A DNA stretch of 64,000 nt from an uncultured Flavobacteriaceae bacterium (lineage in GTDB: Bacteria > Bacteroidota > Bacteroidia > Flavobacteriales > Flavobacteriaceae), in contig CALLUG010000015.1 of NCBI GenBank assembly GCA_938011315.1, positions 16,818 through 80,817 of the forward strand, read 5' to 3'. Numbering within the stretch: the stretch's first letter is position 1; every line of letters starts with the position of its first letter. Positions 47,618 through 55,643 of the stretch are shown one piece after another. Below the pieces are notes generated by a model. It was not told the origin of the DNA. It saw only the letters and a program-made list of their open reading frames with translations, and made no database searches. The position numbers and the translations under genes were made by a program.

Positions 47618-48307
47618 CTAATTAATTTTAGAATCGATTGAGATACTAGGGCTCATTGTGCTAGACATGTAAATGCTTTTTACGTAAGTCCCTTTAGAGG
47701 CTGTTGGCTTTAGCTTTAGTATTGTTGACAACAACTCTTGAACGTTGCCTTCAATCTTATCTGCGCTAAATGATACTTTTCCTACAGCTGCGTGTATGAT
47801 TCCGGTTTTATCTACTTTAAAATCTATTTTACCTGCTTTAACTTCGGTTACTGCCTTAGCAATATCCATAGTTACAGTTCCTGTTTTTGGGTTAGGCATA
47901 AGTCCTCTTGGCCCTAAAACACGTCCTAAGGGGCCTAATTTACCCATTACGCTTGGCATTGTGATGATTACATCTACATCTGTCCAACCGCCTTTTATTT
48001 TGTCTAGATATTCGTTTAGGCCTACAAAATCGGCACCAGCTTGTTTCGCTTCTGCTTCTTTGTCTGGTGTTACTAAGGCTAATACTTTTACGTCTTTACC
48101 AGTTCCGTGAGGAAGTGACACAACGCCTCTTACCATTTGGTTTGCTTTTTTAGGATCGACTCCTAGGCGCACTGCGATATCTACAGAGGCATCAAACTTT
48201 GCGTTAGTAATGTCTTTTACTAATTGTGATGCTTCTTTTAGGCTGTATACTTTATTCTTATCGATTTTAGCAACAGCTTCTTTCTGCTTTTTTGTTAATC
48301 TTGCCAT
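47618..48307 (-). CDS. rplA: 50S ribosomal protein L1
   Basis: 229 residues with the L1 signature region ([17 protein letters not shown]) and [10 protein letters not shown]. It forms the L1 stalk at the ribosomal E site and in many bacteria also represses translation of its own operon. It starts 16 bp after rplK. Confidence 0.99.
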   Translation of the reverse strand: MARLTKKQKEAVAKIDKNKVYSLKEASQLVKDITNAKFDASVDIAVRLGVDPKKANQMVRGVVSLPHGTGKDVKVLALVTPDKEAEAKQAGADFVGLNEYLDKIKGGWTDVDVIITMPSVMGKLGPLGRVLGPRGLMPNPKTGTVTMDIAKAVTEVKAGKIDFKVDKTGIIHAAVGKVSFSADKIEGNVQELLSTILKLKPTASKGTYVKSIYMSSTMSPSISIDSKIN

Positions 48308-48323
48308 GTAAACTTTTTTTAGA

Positions 48324-48764
48324 TTAGTTAGGAGCTTCTCCTCCGTTAACAGTTATCCCCATAGATCTTGCTGTACCTGCAACCATTTTCATTGCAGACT
48401 CTACTGTAAACGCATTGAGGTCTACCATTTTGTCTTCTGCAATGGTTTTAATTTGGTCCCAAGTTACTTTTGCAACTTTTTTTCTATTGGGTTCTCCTGA
48501 ACCTTTTTTTAGTTTGGCCGCTTCTAATAATTGTACTGCTGCAGGTGGGGTTTTTATTACAAAGTCGAATGATTTGTCTTTGTAAACCGATATGACTACC
48601 GGTAATACCTTACCTGATTTATCTTGTGTTCTGGCATTAAATTGCTTACAGAACTCCATGATATTAACTCCAGCGGCACCTAAAGCGGGTCCAACCGGTG
48701 GCGACGGATTCGCTGCACCTCCCCTTACTTGTAGTTTGACTACTTTACTTAACTCTTTTGCCAT
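48324..48764 (-). CDS. rplK: 50S ribosomal protein L11
   Basis: 146 residues. The N-terminal segment [20 protein letters not shown] is the L11 signature; it binds the GTPase-associated centre of 23S rRNA. Lies 74 bp downstream of nusG. Confidence 0.99.
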   Translation of the reverse strand: MAKELSKVVKLQVRGGAANPSPPVGPALGAAGVNIMEFCKQFNARTQDKSGKVLPVVISVYKDKSFDFVIKTPPAAVQLLEAAKLKKGSGEPNRKKVAKVTWDQIKTIAEDKMVDLNAFTVESAMKMVAGTARSMGITVNGGEAPN

Positions 48765-48838
48765 TTTTAATCATTTAGTGTTGTGGTTTTTTTATAATAT
48801 GAAGCTAAAAAAACACAGTTATATCGTTGTAACAATTA

Positions 48839-49396
48839 TTATACTTTATCAACTTGCATATAGCTTAGCTCTAATGGGGTTTTTCTTCCAAAGATTTTTA
48901 CCATTACTTCTAGCTTACGCTTTTCTTCATTTATATTTTCTATGGTTCCATCAAACCCATTAAATGGGCCATCTACGACTTTTACGGTTTCGCCAATTGT
49001 AAATGGGATAGCAACATTAGCATCTGCTTCTACAGCTAACTCATCGACTTTACCTAGCATTCTATTGACTTCGGACTGTCTTAGCGGCACTGGGTCGCCT
49101 CCTTTTGTTTCGCCTAGAAACCCTATTACGTTGGTAACAGATTTTATAATATGTGGAATTTCTCCACTTAAATTTGCTTGCAACATGATGTAACCAGGGA
49201 AATAGACTTTGTCTTTATTTATTTTTTTTCCGTTACGGATTTGTATTACTTTTTCTGTAGGGACAAGAATTTGGTCGACATAGTCGTTTAAATTTAATCG
49301 AGTAATTTCACTCTCTATGTATGCTCTTATTTTGTTTTCTTGCCCACTAACAACTCTAACAACATACCATTTTTTTTCAATATTATTTTCTGTCAT
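48839..49396 (-). CDS. nusG: Transcription termination/antitermination protein NusG
   Basis: 185 residues from the ATG at 49396 (MTENNIEKKWYVVRVVSG). The frame runs upstream to 49420, but that start would overlap secE by 13 bp. The NGN domain (WYVVRVVSGQENKIRAYIE, PGYIMLQ) is followed by the KOW domain (VKVVDGPFNGFDGTIENI). NusG couples RNA polymerase to Rho or the ribosome. Confidence 0.97.
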   Translation of the reverse strand: MTENNIEKKWYVVRVVSGQENKIRAYIESEITRLNLNDYVDQILVPTEKVIQIRNGKKINKDKVYFPGYIMLQANLSGEIPHIIKSVTNVIGFLGETKGGDPVPLRQSEVNRMLGKVDELAVEADANVAIPFTIGETVKVVDGPFNGFDGTIENINEEKRKLEVMVKIFGRKTPLELSYMQVDKV

Positions 49397-49407
49397 TTTA
49401 GAATTGT

Positions 49408-49602
49408 TTATGTAATCCAATCGAAATATAGGGTTACCACATTACTAAATACGGTATCTATACCCCAAATAGCTAATGAAAAGAGGATTGAAAATAGGGC
49501 AACCACCACGGTTAACTTTTGTGATTCTACCCAAGTAGGCCAAGTTACATTATGCTTTAATTCTGTGAATGATTCTTTTATATAATTTACAATTCCTGCC
49601 AT
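49408..49602 (-). CDS. secE: Preprotein translocase subunit SecE
   Basis: 64 residues, the short one-helix form. The amphipathic KESFTELKHNVTWPTWVE is the conserved SecE cytoplasmic segment, followed by a single membrane helix (about residues 30-50). Located between tRNA-Trp and nusG, its usual place. Confidence 0.96.
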   Translation of the reverse strand: MAGIVNYIKESFTELKHNVTWPTWVESQKLTVVVALFSILFSLAIWGIDTVFSNVVTLYFDWIT

Positions 49603-49718
49603 TGTTTCTTTAATTTATGCTTAATGCTTTTTTAATGTTTAATTTTTGATTAAGCAAAAGGTTAAAAACGTTTTTACGCTATGCTACTAGAGTAAATCCT
49701 TGTTGTTTTTGTTTGTTG

Positions 49719-49791
49719 CACGGGTTGAGAGGCTCGAACTCCCGACACCTGGTTTTGGAGACCAGTGCTCTACCAACTGAGCTAAACCCGT
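49719..49791 (-). tRNA. tRNA-Trp (CCA)
   Basis: 73-nt cloverleaf: acceptor ACGGGTT/AACCCGT, D-stem GCTC/GAGC, anticodon stem CTGGT/ACCAG with loop CTCCAAA (anticodon CCA), T-arm with TTCGAGC. CCA is not encoded. Sits between tuf and secE. Confidence 0.97.
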
Positions 49792-49855
49792 AAATATAAG
49801 TCAAGGCATCCTGAAAAACAGAACGCCTTAGGCTTATATATTATAAATTTAGGTT

Positions 49856-51043
49856 TTAATCTAAAATCTCAGTTACTTGACCTGCACCAACAGTTCTACC
49901 ACCTTCACGAATTGCAAAACGCAATCCTATGTTTAGTGCTATAGGCTGGATTAACTCTACGTGTATTGTTAAGTTATCTCCAGGCATAACCATCTCAACG
50001 CCATCAGGAAGTGCTATATTTCCTGTTACATCGGTTGTACGCACATAAAATTGTGGACGGTAGTTGTTGTGAAATGGTGTATGACGACCACCTTCATCTT
50101 TTTTAAGGATATACACCTCTGCTTTAAATTTTGAATGTGGTGTTACAGAACCTGGCTTACAGATTACCATACCACGAGAGATTTGAGTTTTCTCAATTCC
50201 TCTTAATAAAATTCCTGCATTATCTCCAGCTTCTCCTCTATCTAATATTTGACGGAACATTTCGATTCCTGTAATTGTAGAGGTTAGTTTTTCTGCTCCC
50301 ATTCCTATAATCTCAACAGCATCACCTGTGTTAGCGATACCTGTTTCAATACGACCAGTAGCAACAGTACCACGACCAGTAATAGAGAATACATCTTCGA
50401 TTGGCATTAAGAAATCTTTATCTACTTCACGAGTTGGCTCTTCAATCCATTTATCTACAGCTTCCATTAGTTCCATTACAGAGTCTACCCATTTTTGCTC
50501 ACCGTTAAGTGCACCTAATGCAGAGCCTGCAATTACAGGGCCATTATCACCATCGTACTCATAGAATGATAATAGGTCTCTAATTTCCATATCAACAAGT
50601 TCTAATAACTCTTCGTCATCGACCATGTCCACTTTATTCATAAATACAACAATACGTGGAATTCCTACTTGACGACCAAGAAGGATATGCTCACGAGTTT
50701 GTGGCATAGGACCATCTGTAGCAGCTACAACTAAAATAGCACCATCCATTTGAGCGGCACCAGTAACCATATTTTTTACGTAATCGGCGTGACCTGGACA
50801 GTCAACGTGAGCGTAATGACGGTTAGATGTTGCGTACTCTACGTGTGATGTATTAATTGTAATTCCTCTTTCTTTTTCTTCTGGAGCGTTATCGATTTGA
50901 TCGAATGCTTTAGCTTCAGATAAGCCTGCATCAGCTAATACTTTAGTAATAGCAGCAGTTAAAGTTGTTTTACCGTGATCTACATGCCCAATAGTCCCTA
51001 TATTAAGGTGTGGTTTTGAGCGATCGAAAGTTTCCTTTGCCAT
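49856..51043 (-). CDS. tuf: Elongation factor Tu
   Basis: 395 residues. The GTPase motifs are GHVDHGKTT, the effector loop [20 protein letters not shown] and NKVDM; domains 2 and 3 are complete up to [13 protein letters not shown]. It delivers aminoacyl-tRNA to the ribosome. Flanked by tRNA genes on both sides, a common arrangement that probably yields a joint transcript. Confidence 0.99.
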   Translation of the reverse strand: MAKETFDRSKPHLNIGTIGHVDHGKTTLTAAITKVLADAGLSEAKAFDQIDNAPEEKERGITINTSHVEYATSNRHYAHVDCPGHADYVKNMVTGAAQMDGAILVVAATDGPMPQTREHILLGRQVGIPRIVVFMNKVDMVDDEELLELVDMEIRDLLSFYEYDGDNGPVIAGSALGALNGEQKWVDSVMELMEAVDKWIEEPTREVDKDFLMPIEDVFSITGRGTVATGRIETGIANTGDAVEIIGMGAEKLTSTITGIEMFRQILDRGEAGDNAGILLRGIEKTQISRGMVICKPGSVTPHSKFKAEVYILKKDEGGRHTPFHNNYRPQFYVRTTDVTGNIALPDGVEMVMPGDNLTIHVELIQPIALNIGLRFAIREGGRTVGAGQVTEILD

Positions 51044-51104
51044 GATTTAAATTTAATCTTAGTTATATAATAATAATTTTAGTACTCATTTTTTGTTTTA
51101 AAAG

Positions 51105-51176
51105 AGCCAATGACGGGATTTGAACCCGTGGCCTCTTCCTTACCAAGGAAACGCTCTACCCCTGAGCTACACCGGC
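51105..51176 (-). tRNA. tRNA-Thr (GGT)
   Basis: 72 nt: acceptor GCCGGTG/CATTGGC with two G-U pairs, anticodon stem TTTCC/GGAAG with loop TTGGTAA (anticodon GGT). The T-loop has TTCAAAT. Confidence 0.95.
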
Positions 51177-51186
51177 CAAAAACTAG

Positions 51187-51259
51187 AGCGAGAGACCGGG
51201 TTCGAACCGGCGACATTCAGCTTGGAAGGCTGACGCTCTACCAACTGAGCTACTCTCGC
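51187..51259 (-). tRNA. tRNA-Gly (TCC)
   Basis: 73 nt: acceptor GCGAGAG/CTCTCGC, anticodon stem TCAGC/GCTGA with loop CTTCCAA (anticodon TCC), T-arm GCCGG-TTCGAAC. Confidence 0.95.
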
Positions 51260-51297
51260 ATTAATTTTTTTTAAAAATCCATGTGTAATATTTATAG

Positions 51298-51379
<82 letters not shown>

Positions 51380-51517
51380 AATAGTTTATTACTCTTTTAA
51401 AAGAACTTAAGTCAATACTGCAAGGGGATCTTGTTTTGACTAATTTTTGAATTTTCAACCCTTACGCTATTAGAGTGTTGCTTTGTGAAACACATCTAAC
51501 ATTCAAAAACAATAAAG

Positions 51518-51591
51518 AGCCGATGGAGGGACTCGAACCCACGACCTGCTGATTACAAATCAGCTGCTCTAGCCAGCTGAGCTACATCGGC
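51518..51591 (-). tRNA. tRNA-Thr (TGT)
   Basis: 74 nt: acceptor GCCGATG/CATCGGC, anticodon stem GCTGA/TCAGC with loop TTTGTAA (anticodon TGT). First tRNA of the cluster leading into tuf. Confidence 0.96.
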
Positions 51592-51623
51592 TTTTACAAC
51601 TTTTATGCCCATAATTTTGGTCA

Positions 51624-51651
51624 TAAAAAAGTCCGCTATTTCTAACGGACT
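51624..51651 (-). terminator. Terminator after hpf
   Basis: Minus strand: AGTCCG, 10-nt loop, CGGACT, then six T. A TACATTTG -7-like box (51653-51660) directly abuts its upstream side, so this spot may combine the hpf terminator with a promoter for the tRNA/tuf transcript; no clear -33 element is visible for the latter. Confidence 0.7.
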
Positions 51652-51707
51652 GCAAATGTATATATATTTTTATTTATTTAAAACATTTTTTTATTTATTT
51701 TTTTGAA

Positions 51708-52010
51708 TTACAAATATGCTCTTTGCTTTTCTTTATGTTTTTTTAATTGTCGCTCTAGGGCATTTACAGCATTATCTGTGCACTCTTCAAAGGTTTTGCA
51801 ATGTTTTTTAAAGACAAAGCTGTCCCCTGGTACGCTTATTTTGGCTTCGAGTAGTTTATTTTCTTTATCGCTTGTGTTTTCAACTTTCAAAAAAATGTCT
51901 GCTTTAATAATCTTATCGTAAAATTGACTTAACTTATCTATGCGTTTATGAATAAAGTCTATTAGTTTTTGATCGGCGTTAAAATTGACTGACTGTGTGT
52001 TTACTTTCAT
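51708..52010 (-). CDS. hpf: Ribosome hibernation promoting factor (short form)
   Basis: 100 residues of the RaiA/HPF (YfiA) family, starting MKVNTQSVNFNADQKLIDFI, with the conserved region AKISVPGDSFVFKKHCKTFEECTDNAVNALERQLKKHK at residues 55-93. It binds the 30S decoding region in stationary phase. The C-terminal dimerisation domain of long HPF is absent. It follows the XerC/D gene by 33 bp. Confidence 0.93.
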   Translation of the reverse strand: MKVNTQSVNFNADQKLIDFIHKRIDKLSQFYDKIIKADIFLKVENTSDKENKLLEAKISVPGDSFVFKKHCKTFEECTDNAVNALERQLKKHKEKQRAYL

Positions 52011-52043
52011 CTTCTGCTGTTTTTAATTATACTTTAGCTCTAC

Positions 52044-52946
52044 TTAATTTTCAGAACTACTTTCGTTTCTTGGATGTGCCTTGGCGTACACTTTTTTAAG
52101 TTCTGAAATACTATTGTGTGTGTACATTTGTGTTGCCGCCAAGCTAGAGTGACCAAGAAGCTCTTTGACACTATTTAATTCTGCACCTCTATTTAACAAA
52201 TGCGTTGCAAATGAATGCCTTAATATATGAGGGCTTTTTTTTACTTTTGTTGAGGCTTTACTAAAGTAGGCATTTATAACTCGATATACAAGTGTTTCGT
52301 AAATTTTTATGCCTTTTTTAGTTAAAAACACAAAATTTTCATCTTTTATAAACTTTAAGTCTTCTCGCTGCTTGTAGTATGCTGTGATGGTGCTTATAAT
52401 AGTATCTAGTATAGGCAAAAAACGTTCTTTGTTTCTCTTACCTAGTATTCTTATGGTTTTATTTTGAAGGTCGATATCCTTCAATTGCAGTTGTACTAAT
52501 TCTATTCGTCTTATTCCTGTTGCATAAAACAGTTCTACAATGAGTTTATTGCGAAGCCCTTCAAAAGACGTATCGAGATTTAAGTGTTCTATAACCTTTG
52601 CTATTTCTAATTCTGAAAAAGGAATTTGAACTTTTTTGCTTACTCGTAAAGCCTTGTGTGCGGCTAATGGATTTGCTTGTATTTGTGAAATCTTCATTAA
52701 AAACTTATAATAGGTATTTAAAGACGCTATTTTTCGGTTAATGGTTTGATTTTCTAAACCCAACTCTACTAAAGCTACGATCCAATTTCTAATTTGTGGG
52801 TAGTTTACTTCTGAAATATCTGACATAGCAAACTCCTGTTGTAAAAACTTCTTAAATTGCATTAGATCGTTTTGGTAGCTAATAAGAGTATGCTGGGCGT
52901 ATTTTTTTTCGTATTGAAGATAATCTATAAAAGATTTGAACGCCAT
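52044..52946 (-). CDS. Tyrosine recombinase XerC/XerD family
   Basis: 300 residues. An N-terminal SAM-like DNA-binding domain (FIDYLQYEKKYAQHTLISYQ) precedes the catalytic domain with the R-K-H-R-H-Y set: ATGIRRIELVQL (R), GKRNKERFLP (K), HILRHSFATHLL (H, R), LGHSSLAATQMYTH (H and nucleophile Tyr). The length and housekeeping neighbourhood fit the dif-site chromosome dimer resolvases, not a mobile-element integrase. Flavobacteria usually have two Xer genes; C or D cannot be decided from this one alone. Confidence 0.92.
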   Translation of the reverse strand: MAFKSFIDYLQYEKKYAQHTLISYQNDLMQFKKFLQQEFAMSDISEVNYPQIRNWIVALVELGLENQTINRKIASLNTYYKFLMKISQIQANPLAAHKALRVSKKVQIPFSELEIAKVIEHLNLDTSFEGLRNKLIVELFYATGIRRIELVQLQLKDIDLQNKTIRILGKRNKERFLPILDTIISTITAYYKQREDLKFIKDENFVFLTKKGIKIYETLVYRVINAYFSKASTKVKKSPHILRHSFATHLLNRGAELNSVKELLGHSSLAATQMYTHNSISELKKVYAKAHPRNESSSEN

Positions 52947-53001
52947 TTTGGTATAAAAATTTTTATAAATTTACGATATATTTTTGGCTTTAGCCCTAAT
53001 T

Positions 53002-53166
53002 TACACCAATTTATTATTTAAAATAAGCTATATCATTCGTTTCTATTGCGTCTATATATATCACTATAAAACTAAAGGTGATTAAGGCTATATTTAGGTT
53101 TTCTATTTCATATAGACGCAATATATCCCAAGTTAGCTACAGCTCATTTTAGCTAATAATTGATAT
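53002..53166. repeat. MITE-like inverted-repeat element, copy 4 (longest)
   Basis: 165 bp. The left arm TACACCAATTTATTATTTAA leads into AAATAAGCTATAT and ATTCGTTTCTAT; the right arm AGCTCATTTTAGCTAATAAT then TGATAT mirrors it. An additional inner pair TATTGCGTCTATA / TATAGACGCAATA makes the element foldable over most of its length. It lies between rpsU and the xer gene. Confidence 0.6.
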
Positions 53167-53196
53167 TATAATGAAAACTAGATCATGAGGTATAAA

Positions 53197-53224
53197 AAAA
53201 CCTATATTATACAATATAGGTTTT
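53197..53224 (-). terminator. Terminator after rpsU
   Basis: A perfect 12-bp stem AAAACCTATATT / AATATAGGTTTT with a 4-nt loop, extended by T on the minus strand. It is 21 bp beyond the rpsU stop codon. Confidence 0.85.
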
Positions 53225-53245
53225 AGTATTCATTGGCAAAACTTA

Positions 53246-53440
53246 CTAGATTTCTTCTGCATCTCTTAAGTGTTGAATGTATTGTGCTTTTTGAATTTGT
53301 GCTCTACGTTTTACTGAAGGTTTTACAAATTGCTTACGTGTTTGTAATTGGCGCTTTGTTCCTGTTTTATCGAACTTTCTTTTGAAACGTTTTAACGCTC
53401 TATCTATATTTTCGCCTTCTTTAATTGGTATTATTAACAT
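53246..53440 (-). CDS. rpsU: 30S ribosomal protein S21
   Basis: 64 residues: MLIIPIKEGENIDRALKRF, then basic RRAQIQKAQYIQ. In Bacteroidota bS21, with bS18 and bS6, hides the anti-Shine-Dalgarno end of 16S rRNA. This gene itself carries an unusually strong Shine-Dalgarno (AGGAGG, 53451-53456), which none of the other genes here shows, and a full consensus promoter at 53477-53507. Stop is followed at once by a terminator, so it is monocistronic. Confidence 0.98.
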   Translation of the reverse strand: MLIIPIKEGENIDRALKRFKRKFDKTGTKRQLQTRKQFVKPSVKRRAQIQKAQYIQHLRDAEEI

Positions 53441-53450
53441 AGTGTTTTAA

Positions 53451-53459
53451 CCTCCTCTC
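53451..53459 (-). promoter_or_regulatory. Strong Shine-Dalgarno of rpsU
   Basis: Minus strand GAGAGGAGG, ending 10 nt before the ATG at 53440. Genes in this phylum normally lack such sites; its retention on rpsU fits the autoregulation described in Flavobacterium johnsoniae, where ribosomes lacking bS21 translate rpsU preferentially. Confidence 0.85.
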
Positions 53460-53476
53460 TTTTAAATTTGTGACTG

Positions 53477-53507
53477 CAAATGTATAACATAATTAACAAT
53501 ATGCAAA
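53477..53507 (-). promoter_or_regulatory. Consensus promoter of rpsU
   Basis: Minus strand TTTG (53507-53504), 19-bp spacer, TACATTTG (53484-53477): an exact TTTG-N19-TAnnTTTG promoter. Transcription should start near 53470, giving a ~30-nt leader that includes the Shine-Dalgarno. Confidence 0.8.
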
Positions 53508-53554
53508 GGGACTGTGTTTTTTATTTTTTTAGTTTAGGGTTTAGAATTTAGTTC

Positions 53555-54721
53555 TTAGGTTGCAGGCTTATAATCTTTATTATCTATGACCATTTTAGCA
53601 ATAATTTCTCTAAGTATTTCTGAAGTACCACCACCAATAGGCCCTAAGCGACTGTCTCTTAAATTTCTTGCTAATGGGTACTCTTCCATATAGCCGTATC
53701 CTCCTAGTAGCTGTAGGCAATCGTAAGCAACGCTATCGGCTATTTTTGTGGAGACTAGCTTAGACATTGTAGCTTCTTTTACAACATACTCACCGTCGTT
53801 AAGGCGTTTTGCTACGGCGTAGTTAAACTCTTTGCACATCGCTATCTCAGAGGCCATATTTGCTACAGCATGGCGTAAGGCTTGAAATTTATCTATAGAT
53901 TTGCCAAAGGCTTGTCGTTCTTTCATGTACCCTATTGCATAGTCTAAAGCATATTCTGATCTTGCATGGGCGTTAATCCCCATAATTAATCGTTCTAGAG
54001 CAAAGTGCTGCATAATGTAGGCAAATCCTTTTCCTTCTTCTCCTAATAAGTTTGCTTTTGGTATGATTACATTATCAAAAGCAATCTCGCCTGTGTCTGA
54101 TGCTTTCCAGCCTAATTTATCTAGTTTAGTTGCGGAAACTCCTGGAGTATCTCTATCGATTACAAAAATACTCATCCCTTTGTTACCAAGCTCTGGGTTT
54201 GTTTTTGCAGCCACTACTAGATAATCGCTATATACGCCATTGGTTATAAATGTTTTAGATCCGTTTAACACATAGGTGTCTCCTTTTTTTAAGGCTTGAG
54301 TTCGCATTGCTGCTACATCGCTCCCCCCAAAGGGTTCTGTAATACATAAACAGCCTATTTTTTTGCCTAGAATACTAGGGTTTAGGTAGCGTTCTTTTAT
54401 GTCGTGACTTCCTTCTTTATTAAGGTGTGTCATTGCTAGGTAAGCGTGCGCCCACATGGCCGCAGCAAAACCGCCTGAATTAACTTTTTGTAATTCCTCT
54501 AGCCATATTACAGTATAAAACAAGTCTAAATCTAAACCTCCATAAGCTTCTGGATACCACAAGCCAAAGTAACCCATTTCTCCAAATTTTTCCCAAATAA
54601 AAGGCTCTATATGCCCAGTACTCTCCCATTTATCAATGTGTGGAACAACTTCTTTTTTAAGAAAATCCTTAAGACTTTCTCTAAACAATTCATGCTCTTC
54701 CGTGAAGTACATTCTATTCAT
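53555..54721 (-). CDS. Acyl-CoA dehydrogenase family protein
   Basis: 388 residues with the full acyl-CoA dehydrogenase fold: CITEPFGGSDVAAMRT and KTFITNG (flavin/substrate motifs), RQAFGKSIDKFQALRHAVA, and QLLGGYGYMEEYPLARNLRDSR. The position of the medium-chain catalytic Glu (YEGT) reads GGGTSEI, without Glu, while FALERLIMG has a Glu where isovaleryl-CoA and long-chain enzymes place theirs. This favours a branched- or long-chain substrate. It oxidises acyl-CoA to enoyl-CoA with electrons passed to ETF. Transcribed alone or with the HHH gene upstream (31-bp gap). Confidence 0.92.
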   Translation of the reverse strand: MNRMYFTEEHELFRESLKDFLKKEVVPHIDKWESTGHIEPFIWEKFGEMGYFGLWYPEAYGGLDLDLFYTVIWLEELQKVNSGGFAAAMWAHAYLAMTHLNKEGSHDIKERYLNPSILGKKIGCLCITEPFGGSDVAAMRTQALKKGDTYVLNGSKTFITNGVYSDYLVVAAKTNPELGNKGMSIFVIDRDTPGVSATKLDKLGWKASDTGEIAFDNVIIPKANLLGEEGKGFAYIMQHFALERLIMGINAHARSEYALDYAIGYMKERQAFGKSIDKFQALRHAVANMASEIAMCKEFNYAVAKRLNDGEYVVKEATMSKLVSTKIADSVAYDCLQLLGGYGYMEEYPLARNLRDSRLGPIGGGTSEILREIIAKMVIDNKDYKPAT

Positions 54722-54752
54722 AGCTTATATTTTATATCTCAAAGCGAAACAA

Positions 54753-55625
54753 TTAATCGACGCTCAAATATAACTTAATTATCTCTAATTTATGTATTGG
54801 AAAGTCTTTAACTTTTGTTAATTCTGTAAGTGTTTTAAAGCCATCTCTTAGGATACGTTGCTCTATTATGGCTGCTGCCAATTCGTAATCGATATGCTCT
54901 ACTGTTACTAAGGCGTCTTTGGTAACTGTATTGATATTTAATTTTTTAATTAGCCTTGGTGTTTTTACTGTAAATCTATTCTGAATTTTTTGAATCACCT
55001 CTGGAGATAGGCCGTATATATTTTGTAATTGTACGTCGGCTATAAAGCCATCTTTAAATTTGTTTCTGTATTTAATAATGCGATTGGATAAGGTTTTACC
55101 AACTCCATTTACTTGCTGTAATTGTGTGGCTGTAGCTTTGTTTAGATCTATTTTGGTATAGGTGTTTTTTTCTATATTATTGACGGTATAGTTTTGCTTT
55201 GCTTTGGGTGTACTTACCCATTCTGGAAATTTAAAATACGGAGCTATTGTGTTTAGTAATGAATCGGGTACCTTTGTGACGTTCTGAAATTGCGCTTTGG
55301 AATTGATCCAACGGTTTTGAGCTCTAAAATGATGAAGTCGGTCTATTTGTTGCTTAGTCATGCCTAAGGTGTAGCCTTTGTAGTCTGTAATATAATTGGG
55401 GTTAAACGGATATATTTTAGGTTTACTGTTCTGTAATGCCAGCACTTTTAAGCTATCTATACTGTTTTGGTATTGAGTTAGCTTATTGCTATCCGTATTA
55501 TAATTATAAGATCGTTTATCTACAAAAAAATAAATGCCTTGCATACAGATAACGCATAGTAGTAATGCAAAAATCCCACTTCGTTGTTTTTTAGAAAACT
55601 GGAAGTGGGATTTTAAAAAATTCAT
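54753..55625 (-). CDS. Membrane-anchored helix-hairpin-helix (ComEA-like) protein
   Basis: 290 residues. One N-terminal membrane helix (about residues 18-35), then three helix-hairpin-helix segments: around GYTLGMTKQQIDRLHHFR, KIDLNKATATQLQQVNGVGKTLSNRIIKYR (residues ~157-186, the best match to ComEA, with VNGVGKTLSNRI) and LNINTVTKDALVTVEHIDYELAAAIIEQR. ComEA proteins bind incoming DNA in natural transformation; Bacteroidota encode longer multi-HHH versions whose role is not established. No other competence gene is adjacent. Confidence 0.8.
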   Translation of the reverse strand: MNFLKSHFQFSKKQRSGIFALLLCVICMQGIYFFVDKRSYNYNTDSNKLTQYQNSIDSLKVLALQNSKPKIYPFNPNYITDYKGYTLGMTKQQIDRLHHFRAQNRWINSKAQFQNVTKVPDSLLNTIAPYFKFPEWVSTPKAKQNYTVNNIEKNTYTKIDLNKATATQLQQVNGVGKTLSNRIIKYRNKFKDGFIADVQLQNIYGLSPEVIQKIQNRFTVKTPRLIKKLNINTVTKDALVTVEHIDYELAAAIIEQRILRDGFKTLTELTKVKDFPIHKLEIIKLYLSVD

Positions 55626-55643
55626 CTTTAGCGATTTAAAGAT

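Noticed and set aside
52044..52946. Tyrosine recombinase as integrase of a mobile element
   Set aside because: Length and motifs fit XerC/D; no attachment-site duplication, phage or conjugation genes nearby, and neighbours are housekeeping.
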